Assembly: GCA_937901895.1 (NCBI GenBank)
Contig: CALGTD010000127.1
Coordinates: 1-20,475, forward strand
Direction of reading: 5' to 3'
DNA length: 20,475 nucleotides
Source: an uncultured Spartobacteria bacterium
GTDB lineage: Bacteria; Verrucomicrobiota; Verrucomicrobiia; Chthoniobacterales; JAATET01
This document shows, in pieces, positions 1-6,825 of this stretch. Made by a program: the position numbers and the translations under genes. Numbering within the stretch: position 1 is the stretch's first letter; each line of letters begins with the position of its first letter. The notes under the pieces were generated by a model, which did not search any database, had not been told where the DNA came from, and saw only the letters and a program-made list of their open reading frames with translations.

Positions 1-38
1 CGAAGCCAATCAAAAAGTTCGGCAAATTCACCAATCAT
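1..38 (-). CDS. 5' end of the next gene-cassette ORF (partial)
   Basis: On the minus strand an ATG at 38 follows the attC crossover point by 13 bases and opens a frame reading MIGEFAELFDWL that runs off the window edge. A start codon this close to the end of an attC is normal for integron cassettes, and its direction matches the upstream cassette. Only 12 codons are visible, so no function can be given. Confidence 0.4.
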   Translation of the reverse strand, partial: MIGEFAELFDWL

Positions 39-45
39 ATTTATG

Positions 46-172
46 GCCTAACGCCCAGCTCAGCCACCCCGATCGGGCGTCCGAACTCTAGTAAAGGTCT
101 TTTGGAGAATCCGGTCGGTCGTGCGAAGCCGGCGCGTCGCGGCTAGGGGTTGGCTGCAGCGCCTTGTTCGAC
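46..172 (-). other. integron attC recombination site
   Basis: Read on the minus strand, the site opens with GTCGAAC (172-166; one mismatch to RYYYAAC) and closes with GTTAGGC (52-46; a perfect GTTRRRY core). The flanks form the imperfect inverted repeat expected of attC: GGCGCTGCAGCC on one side and GGTGGCTGAGCTGGGC on the other, with about 80 bases between. The length of 127 bp is that of VCR-like sites. The first core, GTCGAAC, is the exact complement of GTTCGAC at 548-542, the other end of the same cassette, as the circular-cassette model predicts. Confidence 0.8.
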
Positions 173-547
173 TGTATTAAATAAGTCTTTCGTGCATGGA
201 ACCACCTGCTTGAAGTAGGAAGGTAAACCAAAATGAGTCCCAAAATATCGAGGGAACACTGAACTGCTGATAGCCACGTTATCGTATGTCTGCCAGATGT
301 AATATCTCGGAAAGAAAATACTAAAAGTAAAGCTACTAAAATCGTTACGTATATTCGTGCAGTGCTGCTTCCGTGAAATATGGATATGGCCGATATAATA
401 AGAAAGAAGCTGAAAAATATAGTGTTGTTGCTGGCGTGAGTGCTGCCAAACACGAAATGAAAGAGAGGTATCGCAAAACTGATAATGAGCAGCGACGATC
501 CAATAAAGACGGATGGAGGGCGTGGAGGCATGTATATGTTAGTCGAA
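52..547 (-). mobile_element. complete integron gene cassette
   Basis: The cassette runs from the crossover at 548/547 (core GTTCGAC) to the crossover at 52/51 (core GTTAGGC), both on the minus strand. It is 496 bp long and holds one ORF starting 16 bases inside its leading edge, with attC at its tail. The matching 7-mers at the two ends are strong internal evidence for the boundaries. No IntI-type integrase is in the window; the recombinase at 639 belongs to another family. Confidence 0.7.
88..531 (-). CDS. cassette-encoded four-helix membrane protein
   Basis: This 147-residue protein has no domain I recognise. Hydrophobic segments at about residues 12-29, 35-54, 58-74 and 86-105 predict four membrane helices in the inner membrane. 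The last 28 or so residues, starting NKALQPTPSR, are the attC read in frame: the gene has no stop codon before the attC, so the recombination site supplies the C-terminus. The start at 531 lies 16 bases from the cassette edge, which is typical for cassette genes. Base composition is clearly AT-richer than the backbone of the element. A plus-strand ORF over the same bases lacks protein-like features. Function is unknown. Confidence 0.6.
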   Translation of the reverse strand: MPPRPPSVFIGSSLLIISFAIPLFHFVFGSTHASNNTIFFSFFLIISAISIFHGSSTARIYVTILVALLLVFSFRDITSGRHTITWLSAVQCSLDILGLILVYLPTSSRWFHARKTYLIQSNKALQPTPSRDAPASHDRPDSPKDLY

Positions 548-560
548 CGCCAAGACTAGA

Positions 561-587
561 TAACTCTACTTGATAATCAGAGAGTTA
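561..587. repeat. inverted repeat, candidate attachment core
   Basis: Seven-base arms TAACTCT (561-567) and AGAGTTA (581-587) flank 13 bases. It sits between the cassette edge (547) and the recombinase start (639), where an attL core for a tyrosine recombinase is expected. I found no convincing second copy near the right end of the window, so it could equally be a recombinase operator. Confidence 0.3.
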
Positions 588-638
588 CGCGGAATCCGGC
601 GGTTTGCATGACACGTGGTTGACAACAAATCAAACCAC

Positions 639-1898
639 ATGAGCCAGCCAGTCATTGTCAGCAATGGAACTCACGAAATCAAAATCTACACGGTAGCCAA
701 CCGGGATAAGCAGGTTTTCCAGCTATCGTATTACGAAGGAGGGACGCGCCAGCGGAAAACTTTTGCCAAACTGTCCGACGCCCGGCAGGAGGCGAAGGTA
801 ACTCTTGGCCGATTGGCGCTAACGGGGAGGGAGGTTGGAGAACTCGGCATCGCCGATCTTGAGAGCTATGCGGTCGCCCGCAGGCACGTCGAGCCGACGG
901 GGGTTCCGCTTCACGTTTGTGCGGAGGTATTCGCCGCGGCCTATAAGATATTAGCGGGAACGCCGCTTTTGGATGCGGTCAAATTCTATCGCGACTTCCA
1001 TCCGCTAGGGATTGAAGTCAAAACGGTGTCGCAACTAATCGAGTCGTTTGCGGATTGCCGGGAGAAGATGGGCGTTAGCAGCGACCATGTAGAAAATATC
1101 CGTCACCAGTTGGGGAGGATGACAAAATCCTTTCCCGGAAAAGGCATTGTCGGTTATCGGACTGCGGAACTGGACAGTTGGCTTTCGAGGCAGTCGTGGA
1201 AGCCGGCCACTAAGAACAATGTTCGCAAGATACTCATTAGCTTTGGTAACTGGCTGAAGAAGAATGGCTATCTGCCGCCGGACAGGCCCACGGAATTCGA
1301 CGGAATGATGCTCTACAAAGAGCCGCCGACGAAAGTGGAGATTTATACGCCGAAGGAACTGGCCGAGTTGCTTATGTTAGTCAAGGAGAAGCGGCCGAAG
1401 CTGTTGCCTTGGGTGGTGTGCGCCGCGTTTATCGGGGCGCGGGTCTCGGAACTCAAGAATCTTGACTGGAAGCAAATCAATTTCGAGCGCGGATTCGTGG
1501 AAGTGGCCTCCAAGAAAGTGCGGACCAAGGCCCGCCGTCTCGTGCCGCTGCATAACGCCTTGCGTGCGTGGCTGGCGCCGTATCGACAAGAATCCGGACC
1601 GATCAACGTCTATGCCGCTCCGCGGACCATCCTCACGCAGCTCGCGAAGGAGGCCGGACTTGCCGTAAGGAAAAATGGTTTCCGTCACAGCTATATCAGT
1701 TACAGGCTGGCGGTTATCAATGACACGGCCCGTGTCGCATTGGAGGCCGGGAACTCAGCGGACATCATCTTCCAGCACTACCGGGAGCTTGTAACCCCGG
1801 AGGAAGCAAAAGCATGGTTCAGCACTATGCCCGAGGAATCCAAGCCGGCACCGACGCCAGAAACCGAGGAAACAACCTCGCTTCCGATGGCGGCTTGA
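639..1898 (+). CDS. tyrosine recombinase / integrase
   Basis: Site-specific recombinase that probably integrates and excises this element. From the ATG at 639 it has 419 residues. An N-terminal arm domain is followed by a core-binding SAM-like domain (about 120-225) and the catalytic domain (about 235-395). Visible catalytic elements are Arg268 in GARVSEL, a Lys in the beta-hairpin KKVRTKARR, Arg349 in NGFRHS and the nucleophile Tyr381 in QHYREL. The two usual histidines are Asn (N346 in place of the first His of HxxR, N372 in AGNS), a substitution I associate with recombinases of Verrucomicrobiota. Neither the 639 ATG nor an upstream GTG at 615 has a clear Shine-Dalgarno sequence. It points away from the cassette array and ends in a hairpin terminator. 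It is too long, and lacks the features, to be an integron IntI. Confidence 0.93.
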   Translation: MSQPVIVSNGTHEIKIYTVANRDKQVFQLSYYEGGTRQRKTFAKLSDARQEAKVTLGRLALTGREVGELGIADLESYAVARRHVEPTGVPLHVCAEVFAAAYKILAGTPLLDAVKFYRDFHPLGIEVKTVSQLIESFADCREKMGVSSDHVENIRHQLGRMTKSFPGKGIVGYRTAELDSWLSRQSWKPATKNNVRKILISFGNWLKKNGYLPPDRPTEFDGMMLYKEPPTKVEIYTPKELAELLMLVKEKRPKLLPWVVCAAFIGARVSELKNLDWKQINFERGFVEVASKKVRTKARRLVPLHNALRAWLAPYRQESGPINVYAAPRTILTQLAKEAGLAVRKNGFRHSYISYRLAVINDTARVALEAGNSADIIFQHYRELVTPEEAKAWFSTMPEESKPAPTPETEETTSLPMAA

Positions 1899-1907
1899 AC
1901 GAATGAT

Positions 1908-1939
1908 GGGGAAATGGCGGTGTGAGCCGCCGTTTCCCC
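1908..1939 (+). terminator. strong hairpin terminator after the integrase
   Basis: The 13-base arms 1908-1920 and 1927-1939 pair with a single T/G wobble around a six-base loop, nine bases after the recombinase stop codon. A further short GAAC/GTTC pairing lies outside. The following U-tract is weak. The AbiEii-type gene converges from the other side, so the hairpin may act in both directions. Confidence 0.7.
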
Positions 1940-1991
1940 CGTTCTTCATATCCCTCGTCGCATTTTAGAATCCGGCCTTTTGAGCGGACCT

Positions 1992-2672
1992 TTAGTGGGG
2001 ATTGTGACTTTGGCGGTGAGCTTGCTGTATCCGCTCCGAAAGCGAAATCATCACTTTATCAAAATCGCGGCTCGAGAGAAGGGGATCGGCCTCGAAGACA
2101 TGGCGGAATTGGTGTTCGAGCTCCGCGAACCTTTTCGGATTGGAAAAATCGGCGTGCAGCCGCGCAAGCGAGGAGGAATCAGGAGAGAAGGACTGATTTC
2201 CGAGCAGGAAGGCCAAATCGTAAAAATCGCGGGCGGTGGTTCGCTCGTAGAACGCGATGGTTTTTAGGATAAAGAGCTTGTTGAGGGTATAGACCCGGAT
2301 GCCGTTTTTCACGACGACCTGAGAGGGGTCGGGCGATTCCCGAAAAGACGTTTCGATCTTGAGGCTTCCTTCCAGTCCCGTTTGCAGATCGGAATAGTTC
2401 AATCTCAAGCGTTGGACCGTGTCGGTATCCTTGAGCGTCTTGAGATCGTCAATCCGGCAGCGCCCCTTGAGAGCGTCCGTGATTCGCCGCTCCAGCCCCA
2501 TTTTCCTGGAGCTGTCAAAATCCAGATCCTCCGAGGGGCGATCCAATCCATAGCAGAGCAAGAGAGCGGTTCCCCCTTTGAGAACCATCGGAGTGTCTGA
2601 CACGCTGAAACAGATTTCGCGCATCACGGATTGATGAAGGGCGTCTTGGGGAGTCTTAGGCGGCAACTCCAT
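1992..2672 (-). CDS. AbiEii/AbiGii-type nucleotidyltransferase toxin
   Basis: A 226-residue nucleotidyltransferase of the AbiEii (MNT-fold) toxin family. Visible motifs are KGGTALL (32-38), RPSEDLDFD (45-53) holding the paired metal-binding acidic residues, and ARDFYDLAFLL (147-157) in the helical C-terminal half. Members of this family act as toxins in abortive-infection or toxin-antitoxin pairs; for one relative (MenT) the substrate is a tRNA acceptor end, but the substrate here is unknown. The start overlaps the end of the upstream gene by 17 bases, so the two are translated together. The partner is not a recognisable AbiEi antitoxin. The gene converges on the integrase. Confidence 0.85.
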   Translation of the reverse strand: MELPPKTPQDALHQSVMREICFSVSDTPMVLKGGTALLLCYGLDRPSEDLDFDSSRKMGLERRITDALKGRCRIDDLKTLKDTDTVQRLRLNYSDLQTGLEGSLKIETSFRESPDPSQVVVKNGIRVYTLNKLFILKTIAFYERTTARDFYDLAFLLGNQSFSPDSSSLARLHADFSNPKRFAELEHQFRHVFEADPLLSSRDFDKVMISLSERIQQAHRQSHNPH

Positions 2673-3156
2673 CTTTCACCGGAGCAAAGTGCTCACTTTT
2701 CCATCGCAGAAGGTTTTCCAATTGGCGGGCGGTCAGGTGAGGGGCCATCCGCTTCATGAGTTCGTCGAGCATGGCAAATTCGATGTCCTCCTCGAAGATG
2801 CCGCCGTCCACGGCGACATGGGCGGGGTAGATGTCTTTTGCCAGACTGTTGTAAAGAAGGTCGGCAATCGCCCTTGGATGGGTGGCGCAAAAGACGTGGG
2901 TGGCCGTTCCGAGATCAATTCCTCGCCTGCGAAGAACCTCCGCTTTATCGGCAATCATCCGCTGTCCCAGAAACGCATTGGTATTGGCCATGTTGCCGTT
3001 CGCTCCCGCCGATTGGATGCGGGAGTTGGGGCGACAGAGCGCCGCGATAAAGTGCCAGTCCCCACCGATCCGCCCGGCATCGGGGATGGACAAAGCCGTC
3101 ATGCCGGAAATGTAGGTTTCCGGTGACGCAAACTTTCTGACGTCGAGCAGCTTCAT
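2656..3156 (-). CDS. putative antitoxin/partner of the AbiEii-type toxin
   Basis: A 166-residue protein of no family I recognise. It is the promoter-proximal gene of a two-gene operon and overlaps the nucleotidyltransferase by 17 bases, the position normally held by the AbiEi antitoxin. It lacks an obvious N-terminal winged-helix like that of AbiEi. The middle part (DIEFAMLDELMKRM) and the C-terminal part (LTARQLENLLRWK) look helical. Gene order and overlap make an antitoxin role plausible, but the sequence alone does not show it. The ATG at 3156 is the first start in the frame; no good Shine-Dalgarno sequence precedes it. Confidence 0.7.
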   Translation of the reverse strand: MKLLDVRKFASPETYISGMTALSIPDAGRIGGDWHFIAALCRPNSRIQSAGANGNMANTNAFLGQRMIADKAEVLRRRGIDLGTATHVFCATHPRAIADLLYNSLAKDIYPAHVAVDGGIFEEDIEFAMLDELMKRMAPHLTARQLENLLRWKSEHFAPVKDGVAA

Positions 3157-3437
3157 GGCTGGGAGAGTATATTCCTCAATCGGGCATCGGGCCAGCGACG
3201 TTTCCGAGCGTGCGAGCCTTCACGGGGCGATGCTGCCGCCTTTGGTGCGCCGGTCGAAACGCGGACGCCAGAGCACCGGGGGTCGATTTCTTCCTGTCTG
3301 ATGCACGCCGCAATCGCTTGCCAGTGGCAGCGGCAGACTACCGTTTCAGCCCGTTCCGAAGCGACAAAATAGCAATCGCTTCCGCGAAAATCTGTCCGCT
3401 GCGAAGGCGAGAGATCGGAGACATCCGGGAAAGGAGG

Positions 3438-3662
3438 TCAGCGGGGCGTGACGGGTTTCGGCAGATCGAGTGGGTCCCAGAGTGGAAACCGCGCCCGGCC
3501 GACCGCGCCCGGCGGCGGTTCCTCCGGCCAGAACAAATCCGCGGCGGTGTCGAAGCTGTCCCAATAGTCACAGAGAACCTCGATACGCTGTTCGAGGGGC
3601 AGAGCGTTGATGCGCGCCCATTCCTCTCCAAAAAGGTATTCGTCTGCTTCGCGGACGGTCAT
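3438..3662 (-). CDS. small hypothetical protein
   Basis: A 74-residue ORF starting 19 bases after the AlbA_2-type gene on the same strand, so probably the last gene of that unit. The first half (EADEYLFGEEWARINALPLEQRIEVL) is acidic and helical, while the second half is rich in Pro and aromatic residues. No domain is recognised. The position suggests an accessory or regulatory role. Between its end and the gene starting at 3156 there are about 280 bases in which I see no gene. Confidence 0.5.
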   Translation of the reverse strand: MTVREADEYLFGEEWARINALPLEQRIEVLCDYWDSFDTAADLFWPEEPPPGAVGRARFPLWDPLDLPKPVTPR

Positions 3663-3681
3663 TGTCGCCTTCGAGCCAATT

Positions 3682-5079
3682 TTAGCTCATTCCCACCGGA
3701 TAAAAGGCTCTTTTCGGATCGCGCGGACTGCTCCCCACGACGGACAAGGCCCCGGCTTCCACGAGTCTCGAAAGACGCTCGCGCGTCGCCCTCGGAGTAA
3801 TGCCGATCTGTTTCGCAATCTGCGCGGTCGTCAGGCCGGGGGACGTTTGGACAATTTCGAGAATCTTCGCGTCTTTGGCGTCGGCTTGGGAGGGGCCGGA
3901 TTTGACGCGGCTGAACGTGACTCGAAAGCCATGTCCCAGCTCCTCGAAGACCGGGGGCGGAAAACCTGCGCTCCGGCATTCCTGATTCATCCTTTGAACC
4001 CCGCTGCCCCATTGCTCAATCAGGCCGAGTTCGTGAAAGACCCGGCCAATGACGCGGTTGCGGAGCTTGGAAATCCCGCGTTGCAGATCCGATGTGGTGA
4101 GGCCGGGGACGAGGAGGCCCGGATTTTCGACTTCGATGCGGTTTTCAAAAATGGCGAACCGGATCGGACCGCCCTTCAGCGAATAATCGGCGTGGACCAG
4201 GCTGTTCGCGATGGCTTCGCGCAAGGCGACAAGGGGAAACGCCCAGCTTTCCCGATGCCGGCTCCCGGAGATTTCCGTCGCTTTCGCGAGATTTTTCCGA
4301 GCAAACCGTAGCGTTTCCTCGACGGCCAGCGGCAGGGCGCAGTCCAATTCTTCTGAGTCGATGATTTGCGTCCGGTCATTTCCCGCAAAATGGGCTGCCC
4401 GGACGGCGGCCTCCGGGAAAAATTCGCGCCGCGTTTTCCCAAAAAGCAGAACCCCGCCCACGGTGGGCACGTCCTTGCCTTGGTGGCGCACGAGGATTTG
4501 CAGCGTTTTCAAATCCCTCTTCGCGATTTTTCGCCTGGGCATGAAGCACTCGGAAGCGGCTCGGAAGTCAATCGCTTCCGAGTCGAGTTCCGACATGGGC
4601 GATTCGTCGAAAGTCCGGCCAAGGACCGATCGTTGCAATTCCTGCACCTGCGCCGGATCGGCGACGCGATTGGTCGAGCCGACCCGAAGATAAACTCCGG
4701 CAGGCACGCCCTTCGCCTTGAGGTAATGCGGTCTCAACCCGCTTGGGAAAACCTCGACGGCGATGACGGAAACGCTTCGCCAGGGCAGCACGTAGATTTC
4801 CGGGACGAGCGGCGGACGGATGGAATCGCTGGCCAGATTCGCAATCCGTTCCTCTTCCTTTGAAGGCTCTGCCACGCCCCGGACGGCTTTCGTGCCGTCC
4901 TCGACACCCACGAGAAGGATGCCCCCGGCTCCGTTTGCAAATGCCACCAGCGTTCGCAGCACTCCGTCCGGCGAGCTCAAATCACGCTTGAATTCCAGCG
5001 TCTTGCCTTCTGGCCGGCTCAGCAGATCTTCCAGAGATTCCACGCTAGGAAAAATACTCGGAAGAGTCTGGAGCGTCAA
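3682..5079 (-). CDS. AlbA_2/Schlafen-domain ATP-binding protein with C-terminal winged helix
   Basis: A 465-residue protein with three parts. Residues 20-150 form an AlbA_2 (Schlafen-type) nucleic-acid-binding domain with the hallmarks TLEFKR (27-32) and AFANGAGGILLVGVEDG (46-62). Residues about 245-390 form a GHKL-type ATPase region with REAIANSLVHADY (287-299), ENPG (318-321) and EQWGSG (355-360). The last 65 residues hold a winged helix (LTTAQIAKQIGITPRATRERL). Such proteins are often annotated as transcriptional regulators or ATP-dependent helicase-like proteins and are common in defence islands and mobile elements; the biochemical activity is not settled. The gene stands between a toxin pair and the Argonaute operon, so a defence or regulatory role is likely. 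Confidence 0.9.
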   Translation of the reverse strand: MTLQTLPSIFPSVESLEDLLSRPEGKTLEFKRDLSSPDGVLRTLVAFANGAGGILLVGVEDGTKAVRGVAEPSKEEERIANLASDSIRPPLVPEIYVLPWRSVSVIAVEVFPSGLRPHYLKAKGVPAGVYLRVGSTNRVADPAQVQELQRSVLGRTFDESPMSELDSEAIDFRAASECFMPRRKIAKRDLKTLQILVRHQGKDVPTVGGVLLFGKTRREFFPEAAVRAAHFAGNDRTQIIDSEELDCALPLAVEETLRFARKNLAKATEISGSRHRESWAFPLVALREAIANSLVHADYSLKGGPIRFAIFENRIEVENPGLLVPGLTTSDLQRGISKLRNRVIGRVFHELGLIEQWGSGVQRMNQECRSAGFPPPVFEELGHGFRVTFSRVKSGPSQADAKDAKILEIVQTSPGLTTAQIAKQIGITPRATRERLSRLVEAGALSVVGSSPRDPKRAFYPVGMS

Positions 5080-5228
5080 TGCTTCCTAGCACGGTCGCTC
5101 TCCGCTGTGAGGTTTGAAGGCGAGCGGCTTGGTGCAAACGGGGGAAATCGCATTCCCGCGAAAACGACACATGCGTCGCTTTTCGTTCCGAAAACTCCAC
5201 GTTCAGGTTGACGACTTCGCCTCTCTAC

Positions 5229-5477
5229 ATGGAGACGAAGCAGCCGCCTGAGAACCAGAACGAGAGCACGCTTTGGACGAACGAGGACGTAGCCGCGTTC
5301 TTCCGCTGCACCGTGCGCCACGTTCAGAATTTGCAGAAACAGGGCCTGCCCTACGTGCATCTCGGCCGTCTGGTGCGGTTCGATCCGGAGGAGATTCGCC
5401 AGTTCGTCCGCCAGAATCGCAATCTAAAAATTCATGCCGTCCGGCGGGTCCACCATTGTAAGAGGATAGCGACGTAG
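5229..5477 (+). CDS. excisionase-like helix-turn-helix protein
   Basis: An 82-residue protein with a MerR/HTH_17-type DNA-binding domain at residues 15-60. It shows the family pattern: WTNEDVAAFF, then a recognition helix TVRHVQNLQKQG, then LPYVHLGRLVRFDPEEI. Small proteins of this type serve as recombination directionality factors (Xis) or helper regulators in elements with tyrosine recombinases. The ATG at 5229 is preferred because the domain begins soon after; a TTG at 5208 would add seven residues. It is encoded about 3.3 kb from the recombinase and separately from it. It is the only plus-strand gene among the minus-strand cargo genes. Confidence 0.75.
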   Translation: METKQPPENQNESTLWTNEDVAAFFRCTVRHVQNLQKQGLPYVHLGRLVRFDPEEIRQFVRQNRNLKIHAVRRVHHCKRIAT

Positions 5478-5682
5478 AGCGTAGCCTTGTTCGGGTGAAG
5501 CATAAGGGTTTGTAAAACGTCCACGCACCCTGTGGCATTCCGAGAGCTAGATGTCGGCAAGGACACTCGCTCGGGTTGCGATGCTATATTTCTGCCATAG
5601 AGTTCGATAATCTTGTAATGGTTCGATACAGATTTTTTTAGACGCTGATCAAAAGCGGATCTTAGCGAAATGTCAGGAACAG

Positions 5683-6825
5683 TTATTTTACCGAAATCCT
5701 TAGCGGCGGAGGATCTTTTAGAAAATCTGTGTTGCTATTTCCTCGAAGTAGAATACTTACGGGGCCTTTCAGTGAATCGAGATTCCATACAAACCCATTA
5801 TCCGTTCGTATTCCGGGCGCTATGGTAACACTTTTGGTGGCTCGTTCGGTTTTTATCAAAAGTGCTTCGGATATGATTGAGACCTGTGTCGAAGCTATAA
5901 GCTCTAATCCCGAATCGCTGGCAGGCAATTCTACATCTACAAAATAGATATCTGAACTGACAGGACTGATGCCTTGAAAATAGCCAATTATTTGTTTCGG
6001 AAGCTCGCCATTGATTGTGGTGACATGGAATTCCAAAGGACGAGCACTGAAGAACCGTTTGGAAACAAGATTATATGCCGTAGGGAACTTTAAAAGGAAT
6101 ACGGCAACAGCAACTATTAGAACGATCAACGCTAACCAAATTCGAATAGGAAGAGCCGTCACTAATCTCCAGTAATCCTTTGCCGAAAAATCATTGTAAC
6201 GGTCGCGAAGTTTTTTGATTAGTGTTGATGTGGTCTCGACCTTTTCATTATCGGCTGCCTCTAGCGCCAAGGCGTCAGCACGAATAACCAACAGCTTAAA
6301 GAAAGGTCGAAATGCATGAAGGCGTCCGTTCACTGTGTAAGAATGGCGAACAGCGGGAACCTCCTCCCTGTCTAGGCCTCCTTTCCCGGATATGTCGCGC
6401 GCAACTGCTTTTATGAATCCTGATTGCAGATCTATGGATAGATTAGAGATATAAATGTCCCTATAAGCTTGGTTGACAAGCTGCGAGAATTCGTCTGCGG
6501 CCCGTTCGCGCAGGGTTAAAATCTCTCCCATCTTGGAGAACGTCAGAGAGAATTTGAGCAGTCCGACGAGTAACAGAAAGATGAGAGCGTCATCCGAGAG
6601 CCAAGTGGCTTCAGGGGTTAACCGCAAAGCCTCGATTCGCTTCAATGTGGCCTCAAATTCTGTCTTGTCTCCCGCGGCGATTGCTTGAGCAATGTGGACA
6701 GAATAACTTTTCGATACGGGCGAGATTTGCGCGCCAGTCGCGAGTATCAGCTTCGAAAGCTCTATAAGCTCAGGGCTATCACGAAAGCTTGCCCATAACA
6801 AATCTTGTTCGCTTACAGAAACCAT
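5683..6825 (-). CDS. membrane protein paired with the Argonaute (putative effector)
   Basis: A 380-residue protein of no family I recognise, translated from an ATG that lies inside the last codons of the Argonaute gene (13-base overlap). The N-terminal 75 residues look helical. A first hydrophobic stretch (about 81-96, LIFLLLVGLLKF) carries one Lys and is marginal. A clear membrane helix is at 227-246 (PIRIWLALIVLIVAVAVFLL). The segment between them is charged and helical, and the 130 residues after the second helix look beta-rich. Long catalytically dead Argonautes are known to pair with nuclease, Sir2 or membrane effectors (BPAN, BPAS, BPAM), and this fits the membrane class. Membrane damage on activation is inferred. 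Base composition matches the Argonaute gene and differs from the backbone. Confidence 0.85.
   Translation of the reverse strand: MVSVSEQDLLWASFRDSPELIELSKLILATGAQISPVSKSYSVHIAQAIAAGDKTEFEATLKRIEALRLTPEATWLSDDALIFLLLVGLLKFSLTFSKMGEILTLRERAADEFSQLVNQAYRDIYISNLSIDLQSGFIKAVARDISGKGGLDREEVPAVRHSYTVNGRLHAFRPFFKLLVIRADALALEAADNEKVETTSTLIKKLRDRYNDFSAKDYWRLVTALPIRIWLALIVLIVAVAVFLLKFPTAYNLVSKRFFSARPLEFHVTTINGELPKQIIGYFQGISPVSSDIYFVDVELPASDSGLELIASTQVSIISEALLIKTERATKSVTIAPGIRTDNGFVWNLDSLKGPVSILLRGNSNTDFLKDPPPLRISVK

Noticed and set aside
373..573. 66-residue plus-strand ORF
   Set aside because: It is antisense to the cassette gene and crosses the cassette boundary.
639..1898. integron integrase (IntI), because it is divergent from the cassettes
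   Set aside because: It is about 80 residues longer than IntI and has the Asn-substituted active site and tail of another recombinase family.
3157..3437. ORFs in the gap between the antitoxin-like gene and the 74-residue ORF
   Set aside because: The frames overlap on both strands, have skewed Arg/Pro composition and show no motif; nothing supported is seen here.
5478..5682. gene or RNA in the gap before the end of the Argonaute operon
   Set aside because: There is no convincing ORF or stem-loop with a T-run; the stretch is left unannotated.
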